NCBI GenBank assembly: GCA_965661765.1
Contig: CBFIFE010000010.1
Span: 1 to 64,000 of the forward strand
DNA from: JBMYZL01 sp965661765
Lineage (GTDB): Bacteria; Bacteroidota; Bacteroidia; Flavobacteriales_D; Sanyastnellaceae
Direction of reading: 5' to 3'
Length of the DNA: 64,000 nucleotides
Positions 1 through 7,507 of the stretch are shown one piece after another. A program made the position numbers and the translations under genes. The notes beneath the pieces are model-generated. The model worked only from the letters and a program-made list of their open reading frames with translations, did not search any database and was not told the origin of the DNA. Each line of letters opens with the position of its first letter. Within the stretch, counting starts at the first letter, position 1.

Positions 1-39
1 CGCTGCCGTCTTTCCCCCCGCGCCACCCTGGGATTTGTT

Positions 40-101
40 CACCGCCACCCTAGCCCCCCTAGTCTCCCTAGTCACCCTGGTCACCCTAGTCACCCTAGTC
101 C
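40..101. repeat. 9-bp minisatellite array, locus 1
   Basis: Tandem array of about seven 9-base units. Read on the minus strand the units are GACTAGGGT, GACCAGGGT, GACTAGGGA, GACTAGGGG and GGCTAGGGT. The same units in almost the same order occur on the plus strand at 21751-21860, and a diverged form lies at 24331-24418. No coding role is apparent. The array sits left of rpsT, after whatever gene lies beyond the window edge. Bases 102-256 hold nothing I recognise. Confidence 0.85.
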
Positions 102-256
102 TTCGATTGTTGTCTTTTGTCGATGGATTTTGGTTGTTGGGTGAATTTTAAGACGAGTTGATTCGTGGATTATAGAGATTGTGTCGTATTATAGCGGGGT
201 AGTTATTCCGATAGGATCTCGGTCCGACGGATGGGTACAAGTAGATTGTTAGGATT

Positions 257-280
257 GAAGGGCGCAGGGGTGCGCCCTTC
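257..280 (+). terminator. Perfect hairpin upstream of rpsT
   Basis: GAAGGGCGCA (257-266) pairs perfectly with TGCGCCCTTC (271-280) around a GGGG loop. Only a weak T-rich stretch follows, so it could be an intrinsic terminator for a gene to the left or simply a stable intergenic hairpin. It lies before the rpsT promoter, so it is not an rpsT leader element. Confidence 0.5.
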
Positions 281-331
281 TTCCAACAGTTGTTTCCAAT
301 GGAATTTTTCGGCGAAGTTTTGCGGGAAGGT

Positions 332-361
332 TTTGCAAGTTTGGAATTTCCCTTATATTTG
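332..361 (+). promoter_or_regulatory. rpsT promoter
   Basis: TTTG at 332-335 and TATATTTG at 354-361, 18 bases apart, match the Bacteroidota -33/-7 consensus (TTTG, about 19 bases, TAnnTTTG). It leads into rpsT, whose ATG is 25 bases downstream and is preceded by an AAAGAGGA ribosome-binding site (371-378). Confidence 0.75.
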
Positions 362-386
362 CCGCCCCTTAAAGAGGATTTTCGAT

Positions 387-641
387 ATGGCTCACCACAA
401 ATCAGCGCTGAAGCGCATCCGTTCTGACAAGAAGAAGCGCGACAGAAATCGTTATTACCACAAAACGACGCGGAACGCCGTTCGCGATTTGCGTGCTTTG
501 ACTGATGTGAAAGAGGCGGGTGAGATGTTGCCCAAAGTGTCCGCAATGTTGGACAAGCTCGCGAAGAACAACGTCATTCACAAAAATAAAGCCAGCAACC
601 TCAAATCAAGCCTCGCATTGCACGTGGCGAGTTTGGGTTGA
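387..641 (+). CDS. rpsT: 30S ribosomal protein S20
   Basis: Encodes 84 residues of ribosomal protein S20, which binds 16S rRNA in the body of the 30S subunit. It begins MAHHKSALKRIRSDKKKRDR and has the very basic N-terminal helix and the normal length of the family. The ATG at 387 was chosen over upstream in-frame codons because it starts at the canonical MAHHKSA and follows an AAAGAGGA Shine-Dalgarno sequence, unusually strong for this window. It is monocistronic, between its own promoter (332-361) and a strong terminator (663-693). Confidence 0.97.
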   Translation: MAHHKSALKRIRSDKKKRDRNRYYHKTTRNAVRDLRALTDVKEAGEMLPKVSAMLDKLAKNNVIHKNKASNLKSSLALHVASLG

Positions 642-662
642 TGTGTTTTTTTTCCGAACTAG

Positions 663-693
663 CCCTTCAGTTTTCGAACTGAAGGGTTTTTTT
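663..693 (+). terminator. rpsT intrinsic terminator
   Basis: CCCTTCAGTT (663-672), a TTCG tetraloop and AACTGAAGGG (677-686) form a perfect 10-bp stem followed by seven T residues (687-693). It is a textbook rho-independent terminator 21 bases after the rpsT stop. Confidence 0.95.
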
Positions 694-724
694 GTGTCCA
701 AACGTTTTGAGGAAGAGGGAAGTG

Positions 725-1453
725 ATGAAGAATTTGAGGAGATCGGTGAGGAGGGTGTCGGATCGACAATTGGATTTCGATCCTGTGTTGCCGCGAGAGC
801 GGTTGATGCTGCATGGGCCTTCGGCATTGAGGGATGAGGAGCTGTTGTCCATCTTGTTGGCATCTGGCGGGAGGGGAAGGCCGGTGGCCATGTTGTCTGC
901 CGAATTGCTGGCGCTGGGGAAGGGGAGTTTGGATGATTTGGGTCGGCTGCCGCCCGAGGCTTATGCCACGGTCTCTGGGGTGGGGATGGCCAAGGCCGTC
1001 ACCATTGCGGCGGCGATGGAATTGGGGCGACGGCGCCACCGTGAACGGATGTCGCTGCCCAAGCCAGGATCGAATGGGGATGCCATTCGGACATCAAAGG
1101 ACGTATTTCTGCGTTTTCGAGAGCGTTTGGCGGATTTGGGTCATGAGGAGTTTTGGGTGTTGGCCCTGAGGCGGTCGAACGATGTGCTGACGGAGTTGAT
1201 GATTTCCCGAGGTGGGCTTTCTGGCACGGTGGCGGATCCGAAGATCATTTTTGGCAAAGCCCTGGCGCTGCGCGCTGCAGCGTTGGTTTTGATTCACAAC
1301 CACCCCTCCGGAAACCCGAGACCGAGTGCTGCTGATCGGCGATTGACGGAGAATTTGAAGCGGGCGGGTGAATTGTTGGATCTTCCGGTTTTGGACCATG
1401 TGATTGTGGCCCAAGAACAATATTTTAGCTTCGCGGACGATGGAGCGCTGTAG
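725..1453 (+). CDS. radC: RadC family JAB/MPN-domain protein
   Basis: A 242-residue RadC family protein. The N-terminal part carries a helix-hairpin-helix-like segment (VSGVGMAKAV), and the C-terminal JAB/MPN domain carries the metal-binding motif IHNHPSGNPRPSAADRR (HxHx plus Asp). The cellular role of RadC is unsettled: it was once tied to DNA repair, and some members have been linked to recombination or phage defence. The ATG at 725 follows GGAAGAGGGA and gives the usual length; an in-frame ATG at 692 would lie inside the rpsT terminator. The next gene starts 28 bases downstream. Confidence 0.93.
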   Translation: MKNLRRSVRRVSDRQLDFDPVLPRERLMLHGPSALRDEELLSILLASGGRGRPVAMLSAELLALGKGSLDDLGRLPPEAYATVSGVGMAKAVTIAAAMELGRRRHRERMSLPKPGSNGDAIRTSKDVFLRFRERLADLGHEEFWVLALRRSNDVLTELMISRGGLSGTVADPKIIFGKALALRAAALVLIHNHPSGNPRPSAADRRLTENLKRAGELLDLPVLDHVIVAQEQYFSFADDGAL

Positions 1454-1481
1454 CGTCAAGTCCCTAAAGGATGAGGTAGAA

Positions 1482-2585
1482 ATGAAGAAAGTGCTGACCA
1501 TCATCGGGGCGCGGCCGCAGTTTGTGAAAGCTGCTGTCCTGAGCCGTGCCTTGCGCGAAGGATACGCCACAGCCGAACCGGGCATCTGTGAGGTGGTGGT
1601 CCACACGGGGCAGCACACCGATGCGGAAATGAGCGGCCAGTTTTTTGCGGATTTGGCCATGCGTGCACCCCAGCACCAACTGGTGTTGACGTCGTCTCAC
1701 CCCTTGGCCCGTGCAGGGGAGATGTTGATGGGGTTGGCAGAGATTGTGGGTGAGGAGCGGCCAGATGCTGTGTTGGTGTATGGGGACACGGATTCGACCT
1801 TGGCCGGGGCTTGGGCTGCGGCACGATTGGGGCTGCCCCTGATTCACATCGAGGCGGGCTTGCGTTCAGGGGATCGCGGGATGCCGGAGGAAGTCAATCG
1901 AATTGGGACTGATCATTGGGCCACACATTTGTGTTGCCCCTCAAGTCATGCCGTGAATCAGCTTCGGGCGGAGGGAATTCGGGATGGCGAACAGGGCAAG
2001 CATGTGGCTGTCGTGGGGGATTTGCAATGCGCGGCGGCGCTTGCGGCTGTGGCCGACGTGGCGCATCGGGGTGGACATGGGCCTGCAGTCCTGACGATGC
2101 ATCGACCGGCCAATGTGGATGATGCCGAAGGGCTGAAGAGGTGGTTGGACGCCATTGCGGAGGGTTTGGGCGCGCGTTCGTTGTCCTGTGTCTTCCCCGT
2201 TCATCCCAGGACGCGGGCGGTGTGTGAGCGCCTTTGGGGAGATGCGTGGAAGGCGGAATTGACCGATCGGGGCATCCAGGTGGTGCCCCCGGCGGGGCAT
2301 CAACAGATGATGGAGTGGGTGGTGAACGCGCCAGTGGTGTTGACGGATTCCGGTGGTTTGCAGAAAGAAGCTTTTGTCTTGGGGACGAAGTGCTTGGTCT
2401 TGCGGCCAGTGACGGAGTGGGATGAGTTGGTGAGCTTGGGAGGGGCGCGTTGCGTGGCGCGACCGGAGGCCTTGATGGCCGGCTGGTCTGAACTGGAAGC
2501 GATGGAAATGCGAGAAGAGGATGTCTATCAGGCACGCGGTGCAGGTGAACGTTTGGCAAAGCAAATTGCAGAATGGCTGTTCTGA
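1482..2585 (+). CDS. wecB: UDP-N-acetylglucosamine 2-epimerase (non-hydrolysing)
   Basis: A 367-residue cytoplasmic enzyme that interconverts UDP-GlcNAc and UDP-ManNAc for surface polysaccharide synthesis. Family hallmarks are visible: KVLTIIGARPQFVKAA at the N terminus, HTGQHTDAEMSG, HIEAGLRSGDRGMPEEVNR, LTMHRPANVDD and TDSGGLQKEA. The start is the ATG at 1482; the open frame to the left overlaps radC. The stop overlaps the next gene by 13 bases (start at 2573), so the two are probably translated from one mRNA, which supports a joint role in polysaccharide metabolism. Confidence 0.93.
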   Translation: MKKVLTIIGARPQFVKAAVLSRALREGYATAEPGICEVVVHTGQHTDAEMSGQFFADLAMRAPQHQLVLTSSHPLARAGEMLMGLAEIVGEERPDAVLVYGDTDSTLAGAWAAARLGLPLIHIEAGLRSGDRGMPEEVNRIGTDHWATHLCCPSSHAVNQLRAEGIRDGEQGKHVAVVGDLQCAAALAAVADVAHRGGHGPAVLTMHRPANVDDAEGLKRWLDAIAEGLGARSLSCVFPVHPRTRAVCERLWGDAWKAELTDRGIQVVPPAGHQQMMEWVVNAPVVLTDSGGLQKEAFVLGTKCLVLRPVTEWDELVSLGGARCVARPEALMAGWSELEAMEMREEDVYQARGAGERLAKQIAEWLF

Positions 2586-3904
2586 TTCATTTGTTCCATG
2601 CAGAGGAGGGGATTGTACCTGGACCGCGGCATGCGCATGCCGCACATGTGGCCTTTGAGGTGGCTTGTGGTTGGACCTTTGTTTGGGCAGAGAGCGAAGA
2701 GGCTTGGGGCCAAATCCCAGGCTCCCTCGACGACATCCATGCCGGTGTCTTTCGGTTGCAGTATGGTGGGGATCGGCGGCTCGAAGGGGCAGATGATTGG
2801 TGGCCGGCTTCGGGATTGTTGGAACGCACGGACTTGGAGTGGGGACGAGAGGTGGAGTCAGAATTGTTGTCCTTTGCTTTTTTCATGGCTTCCCGAATGG
2901 AGGAGCAAAACGTCTCGAAGCGGAGCTTGGATGGGCATGGGCGTTTTCGCGGGGGCGCATCTTTTGCGGCTGTGCGTGGCTGGCTGGACAGGCCCGAGGT
3001 CGACCGGCGCATGCAGAAATGGGCAAAGCGGCACAAGCTGCCATTGGGCGAAGCACGCAAAACGTTTGATGTTTTGCCCACTTTCGACATCGACAGCGCT
3101 TTTGCCTTTCGGTCAAAGGGCTTGATGCGCACCACTGGGGCCGTGATGAAAGACTGGTTCAAGGGGCAATCGGCGCGTCCTCGTTTGCGGGTGGCGCTCG
3201 GAAAAGCGCCGGATCCGTACGAGACTTACGATCGCATTGAAGCCCTGCACGCCGCTTTTTCGTTGCGCACGCGTTACTTTTTCTTGATGGCCTCAAGATC
3301 GTCGCATGACCGAGGGGTGTCTTGGCGTTCGAAGGGGTTGCGGGCGTTGATTCAAAGGCTTTCGGCCGTGGCCGATGTTGGGATTCACCCGGGTTATTTG
3401 GCCCACGCCAAGGGCTATCGTGCCATTGCCGCTGAGCGGGAACGATTGGAGCAGGTGCTGGGCCGACCCTTGGATGGGCACAGTCGGCAGCATTACTTGT
3501 TGCAAAGACCACCGCAGTCCTGGCGGGATTTGGTGGAAGCGGGCATCACTGACGACCATTCGATGGGGTACGCGGACGTTGCCGGTTTTCGGGCGGGTGT
3601 TTCGCGCCCATTTCGCGCGTTCGATCTGGAGAGGAATGAGCAGATGGCCCTGTGGATTCACCCCATTGCCGTGATGGATGCGACGCTGTTGCGTTATGAG
3701 AAGCTGGACCCAAAGGCCGCCGTCGAGCGGGTCGAAGCTTTGGCGAAGGCGGTGGCGGAGGTGGGGGGCGGGATGGAATTGGTTTGGCACAATGAAAGCG
3801 TGTCCAACCACGGCGAATGGGCGGAAATCGGCACATTCTCATTGTACACGGCATGCCTCAGTGCGGCGTTAAAGGTCGCAAAAAGGCCGTCTGTGGCCGA
3901 CTGA
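2573..3904 (+). CDS. Polysaccharide deacetylase-like protein (DUF7033 type)
   Basis: A 443-residue protein resembling the Bacteroidota family usually annotated as polysaccharide deacetylase with an N-terminal DUF7033 region. In the C-terminal half TFDIDSAF sits where NodB-type deacetylases have their catalytic TxDxD, and HPGY and SRQHYL resemble the later metal and catalytic motifs, with WHNES near the end. There is no signal peptide, so it appears cytoplasmic. It overlaps wecB by 13 bases, which ties it to a surface-glycan pathway. The function is inferred from family resemblance only. Confidence 0.7.
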   Translation: MAVLIHLFHAEEGIVPGPRHAHAAHVAFEVACGWTFVWAESEEAWGQIPGSLDDIHAGVFRLQYGGDRRLEGADDWWPASGLLERTDLEWGREVESELLSFAFFMASRMEEQNVSKRSLDGHGRFRGGASFAAVRGWLDRPEVDRRMQKWAKRHKLPLGEARKTFDVLPTFDIDSAFAFRSKGLMRTTGAVMKDWFKGQSARPRLRVALGKAPDPYETYDRIEALHAAFSLRTRYFFLMASRSSHDRGVSWRSKGLRALIQRLSAVADVGIHPGYLAHAKGYRAIAAERERLEQVLGRPLDGHSRQHYLLQRPPQSWRDLVEAGITDDHSMGYADVAGFRAGVSRPFRAFDLERNEQMALWIHPIAVMDATLLRYEKLDPKAAVERVEALAKAVAEVGGGMELVWHNESVSNHGEWAEIGTFSLYTACLSAALKVAKRPSVAD

Positions 3905-3924
3905 GGTGCCGTATCTTCCGGCTC

Positions 3925-4575
3925 ATGATGACCATTCTCGCCGACCAGCCCGGCATTCACAACGTGTACCTGCGCCAACTCCGTGATCAAGAAATCCAAA
4001 GGGATCGCATGCGCTTTCGGATGAACCTCAAGCGGCTCTCGGCTTGCATGGGGTACCGCATTGCCGAAACCCTGCCTTACGAGACGCAAGAGGTGTTGAC
4101 TCCCTTGGGGACTGCGAAGGGGATGGCCTTGGCGGAGCAGCCCGTGCTTGCAACGATTTTGCGGGCGGGTTTGCCCATGCACGAGGGGATGCTGGAAGTG
4201 TTCGATGAGGCGGACAATGCCTTTGTCAGCGCGTATCGCCGCTACCATCAAGGGGGCGATTTTGAAATCGAGGTGGACTACCTCAGTGCACCAGATCTCA
4301 GCGGGCGCACGGTGATTTTGACCGATCCCATGCTCGCAACGGGGGCGTCGATGGGGTGTGTTTGGGATGCCCTTCAAAAGCGAGGTGAGCCGGGACAACT
4401 GCATGTGGTCAGTGCGATCGCCAGTCGAGAAGGGTTGCAAAACGCGAAGGAGATGCTGCCCGATACCACAAAGTACTGGCTCGGCGTCGTGGATGATGAG
4501 ACGACCGCCCGAGGATACATCGTACCGGGGTTGGGGGATGCGGGGGATTTGGCCTTCGGCCCCAAGAAGTCTTGA
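3925..4575 (+). CDS. upp: Uracil phosphoribosyltransferase
   Basis: A 216-residue pyrimidine-salvage enzyme that converts uracil and PRPP to UMP. Typical features are the PRPP-binding loop DPMLATGASMG, the segment VSAIASREGL and the uracil-binding GLGDAGDLAFG close to the C terminus. The ATG at 3925 gives the normal length; the longer open frame to 3817 runs into the preceding gene. It lies 20 bases after the deacetylase-like gene and is followed by a small membrane-protein gene 31 bases downstream. Confidence 0.95.
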   Translation: MMTILADQPGIHNVYLRQLRDQEIQRDRMRFRMNLKRLSACMGYRIAETLPYETQEVLTPLGTAKGMALAEQPVLATILRAGLPMHEGMLEVFDEADNAFVSAYRRYHQGGDFEIEVDYLSAPDLSGRTVILTDPMLATGASMGCVWDALQKRGEPGQLHVVSAIASREGLQNAKEMLPDTTKYWLGVVDDETTARGYIVPGLGDAGDLAFGPKKS

Positions 4576-4606
4576 TTCCCCCTCTGATTTCACATTCACG
4601 CAAATC

Positions 4607-5068
4607 ATGGAAATGACGGTTTGGGAATTGCTTTCTTGGATGATGATGGCCGTCATCAAATTTCTGTTTGTGCCCAGCTTGATGGTTGCCCGTGGCGCGG
4701 GGCCGTTGGAGACCATTCTGACGGCGACGGCTGGGGCGGTTGTGGGCATTCAATTGTTTTTTCACTTCGGAAAACTGTTCGTGAAGTACAGTGCCGAATG
4801 GTGGTCCGTCTTGCGGCCCAACGCCAGGCCGCGTCCGGTGTTCACGCCCGGTCGCCGCCGGATGGTTCGGCTGCGCGATCGGTTCGGTTTGCTCGGGTTG
4901 TTGGCGTTGTCGGGCTTCATTTCGGTGCCGATCACAGCCATGATAGCGGCGAAATTTTACAACCGCATTCCGGGGGTGACCCTCTGGTTGACCCTTGGAT
5001 TTGCCGCTTGGGCGGTGGTGTTGACCTTGCTGTCCCATTGGGTGCGCAGCGGCCTCGCCCCTGCTTGA
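4607..5068 (+). CDS. Small membrane protein of unknown function
   Basis: A 153-residue protein with three or four predicted membrane helices: around residues 5-22, 28-50, 85-108 and 118-140. The loop between the second and third helices is basic (NARPRPVFTPGRRRMVRLRDR), which suggests it faces the cytoplasm. I do not recognise the family. The start at 4607 is the first ATG after the upp stop. It may be in the upp transcript; nothing else points to a role. Confidence 0.7.
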   Translation: MEMTVWELLSWMMMAVIKFLFVPSLMVARGAGPLETILTATAGAVVGIQLFFHFGKLFVKYSAEWWSVLRPNARPRPVFTPGRRRMVRLRDRFGLLGLLALSGFISVPITAMIAAKFYNRIPGVTLWLTLGFAAWAVVLTLLSHWVRSGLAPA

Positions 5069-5082
5069 CCCCGGCAGGGGCT

Positions 5083-5090
5083 TACCTTTG
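5083..5090 (+). promoter_or_regulatory. -7 box of HAD phosphatase gene
   Basis: TACCTTTG ends only 5 bases before the ATG at 5096, so transcripts would begin at or just before the start codon. Confidence 0.6.
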
Positions 5091-5095
5091 CGGAC

Positions 5096-5842
5096 ATGGC
5101 GGCAGATTTGTTTTTTGATTTGGACAGGACCCTCTGGGACTTCGATCGCAACAGCCGCGAGGCTTTGGCGCAGATTTATGCGGCGCATGCGGAAAGGGCA
5201 TGGTCTGAGGAGTGGGGCAAACAAGCCCCGGATGTCTCACATTTCATAGAGGTCTATGAGGTGGAAAATGCCAAATGCTGGTCCGACTACGCCGCCGGTC
5301 GACTCACCAAGGAGGCGCTGCGACCTTTGCGATTTGAACGGGCCCTTGGGCAACTTGGGATGCCACTCGGGTCCTTGCGGAGTGCACTCGCTTTGGAGTT
5401 GGGCAACCGCTATGTCGAAATATCCCCGCGATTGCCGCATCTCATTCCAGGGGCAAGGGAGACCATCGAGGCGTTGGCGGCACGCGGCCATCGGTTGTTC
5501 ATTTTGACAAACGGCTTTGAGGAGGTTCAGCACATCAAGGTCGAGAACGCGGGCTTGTCGGATTTCTTCGAAGCGGTTTACACCAGCGATGCACTTGGTT
5601 ACAAAAAGCCCCACCGCGCAGCTTTTGAGGAGGCGCTGACGGCCGCAAAAGCGAATGCCCGGGATGCTGTCATGATCGGAGATGACTTGCAAGCGGACGT
5701 TGTCGGTGCCCGGGAAGCAGGGATGCGGGCCGTCCATTTCAATCCTGGCGCTGCGGCGCATGGTGAACAGGTTTGGCGCACAGTGACGACCCTCACCCAA
5801 TTGCTTCAGTTGCCGCTTCAGAAGTCCACCACAACCTTGTAA
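5096..5842 (+). CDS. yjjG: HAD hydrolase, YjjG family (nucleotidase)
   Basis: A 248-residue haloacid dehalogenase-superfamily hydrolase most like YjjG, which dephosphorylates non-canonical and pyrimidine nucleoside monophosphates. Motif I is FFDLDRTLWDFD (nucleophile Asp8, acid Asp10), motif II ILTNGF, motif III the Lys in GYKKPH and motif IV MIGDDLQADVVGA. A helical cap domain lies between motifs I and II. It has its own -7 box 5 bases upstream of the ATG and may share a message with the downstream DUF3467 gene (24-base gap). Confidence 0.85.
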   Translation: MAADLFFDLDRTLWDFDRNSREALAQIYAAHAERAWSEEWGKQAPDVSHFIEVYEVENAKCWSDYAAGRLTKEALRPLRFERALGQLGMPLGSLRSALALELGNRYVEISPRLPHLIPGARETIEALAARGHRLFILTNGFEEVQHIKVENAGLSDFFEAVYTSDALGYKKPHRAAFEEALTAAKANARDAVMIGDDLQADVVGAREAGMRAVHFNPGAAAHGEQVWRTVTTLTQLLQLPLQKSTTTL

Positions 5843-5865
5843 TTTGCAGATTCAAACCTTGAGAA

Positions 5866-6210
5866 ATGGCCGATCAAACGAACGAAAAGAAAGGAAATGC
5901 GGGGAAGATCAACATTGATCTGCCGGAAGACATGGCCCAAGGGGTCTATGCGAACCTCGCGGTGATCAACCACAGCCCTGTGGAATTTGTGGTGGATTTT
6001 GCCCAAATGATGCCGGGCATGCAGCAAGCAAAAGTGCGCAGCCGGGTCATTCTGGCCCCACATCATGCCAAGCGCTTGCTCGGGGCCCTGGCGGAAAACA
6101 TCAAGCGCTTTGAACAGCAAAATGGCCCGATCGGCGAGTTGGGAGGAGGTGGGGGCAATGGGAACTCAGGCTTCCCATTGACATTCAGCGGTCCGCAGGG
6201 CGAAGCTTGA
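5866..6210 (+). CDS. DUF3467 domain protein
   Basis: A 114-residue member of DUF3467, a small conserved family common in Bacteroidota with no established function. The core runs from NIDLPEDMAQGVYANLAVI through VEFVVDFAQMMPG and AKVRSRVILAPHHAKRL; the tail after residue 95 is Gly/Asn-rich and probably disordered. It is soluble, with no signal. Its last 26 bases overlap the 3' end of the convergent dihydroorotase-like gene, with no room for a terminator. Confidence 0.85.
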   Translation: MADQTNEKKGNAGKINIDLPEDMAQGVYANLAVINHSPVEFVVDFAQMMPGMQQAKVRSRVILAPHHAKRLLGALAENIKRFEQQNGPIGELGGGGGNGNSGFPLTFSGPQGEA

Positions 6211-7507
6211 GGGCGCCTTTGGCGGTGATCAGTCCATGCGGCACCCCGAGGGCCTCCGCCGCCATGGCGTCACTGGGCTGATTGGCGGCACGGCTGTTTC
6301 GTTTCGGGGACCATGGCCCGTCCATGGAGAAGACCGTCAATGCCAGATTGCCCGGGGAAGGGGAGAACATCGTTTGGGGGGAGTGACCACCCCCGAACAC
6401 CCGGCGCGGTCCTGAGGCCAAAACACGCCAGATGACCTCTGCGCGTTCGACCTCTTTTGCGGCGGGTCGGAAGCGCGCAAGGGCCCCGTTGAGAATCGGA
6501 AATGTCCATTCGATGCCCGCCATTCCGAACGGCACCAGCATGAATTCAACGTCATGTCGCTCAAGGTTCCAAGGCTTGTGATCGGACACGACGCAATCGA
6601 TGGTCCCGTCCCAGACCGCTTCACAAAGGGCTTGTCTGTCTTTGGGGGTTCGGAAAGGCGGCATCACCTTCAAGGTGGCATCAAATCCGGCCAAATCTTC
6701 ATCCGTGCACAACAGATGAAACGCCGTGGTGCCGCAAGTGACCTGCAGGCCTTCGTTCTTGGCTGCCCGGATGTGTTCGCACGCAGCAGCGGTGGTGATC
6801 ACAGGGAAGTGCAGGTGCCCGCCGGTGTAGCGCAAAATGTCGAGGTCCCGCTTCAACCGCATGGTTTCGGCTTCAGCGGGGGTGCCCTGCAAGCCCATCA
6901 TGGTGCTGGTGAGGCCCTCGTGCATCAGGGGGTCCCTGTGCAAACTGGATTCCAGCGGCTGGGCCAAAACAGGTGGGTTCATGGGTTGCAAATACTCCAA
7001 TGCCCGCCGCAGCAACTCTGGAGAATCCACGCTGCCGTCTTCAGAAAAGCCCGCGACTCCCGCAGCAAGCAGTTCACGCATGTCGCTGAGCACCTGACCG
7101 GCACGGCCGCGCGAAATGGTCCCCAGGGGATGCAATTGAGTGGGAGACGGGCTGCGCTTTGCCTGTTGCAGCAGAAAGTTCACATCTGCCTGGCTGTCCA
7201 CACATGGCTCCGTCGACGCGACATGGACAACATTGGTGACCCCCCCAGCCGCTGCCGCGGCCAAACCCGTATCCATGCCTTCCCGCTCTTCCGCGCCCGG
7301 TTCGCCGAAATCCACTTGCCCATCCCACCAGCCCAGGGAAACGCAAAGCCGGCCATTGTCGCCATCCCACACGTTGGGGGCGTCGTCCGGTACAACAGGA
7401 ACGAGGTTCACCCGTCCTTCGGCGATGTGCAAGTGGCAGACCGCGTTGTGGTTTTCGTGGCCGGGCTCAACCACCCGGACACCTTTCAAGAAGAGGTTCG
7501 TTTCCAT
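6185..7507 (-). CDS. Dihydroorotase-like amidohydrolase lacking the HxH zinc motif
   Basis: A 440-residue amidohydrolase of the dihydroorotase family, of the type standing next to BatA genes in Flavobacteria. Where active enzymes read DxHxHxRxPG, this one reads WDGQVDFGEPG (residues 61-71), so both N-terminal zinc histidines are replaced (Gln64, Asp66). The later SDHKPW retains part of the C-terminal motif. From memory, other Bacteroidota members share the change. It may be a non-catalytic partner or use a different chemistry. The ATG at 7507 overlaps the upstream BatA gene by 22 bases, indicating cotranscription. Confidence 0.82.
   Translation of the reverse strand: METNLFLKGVRVVEPGHENHNAVCHLHIAEGRVNLVPVVPDDAPNVWDGDNGRLCVSLGWWDGQVDFGEPGAEEREGMDTGLAAAAAGGVTNVVHVASTEPCVDSQADVNFLLQQAKRSPSPTQLHPLGTISRGRAGQVLSDMRELLAAGVAGFSEDGSVDSPELLRRALEYLQPMNPPVLAQPLESSLHRDPLMHEGLTSTMMGLQGTPAEAETMRLKRDLDILRYTGGHLHFPVITTAAACEHIRAAKNEGLQVTCGTTAFHLLCTDEDLAGFDATLKVMPPFRTPKDRQALCEAVWDGTIDCVVSDHKPWNLERHDVEFMLVPFGMAGIEWTFPILNGALARFRPAAKEVERAEVIWRVLASGPRRVFGGGHSPQTMFSPSPGNLALTVFSMDGPWSPKRNSRAANQPSDAMAAEALGVPHGLITAKGALKLRPADR

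Noticed and set aside
102..256. Possible tRNA in the gap before rpsT
   Set aside because: No acceptor, anticodon or T-arm pairing could be built.
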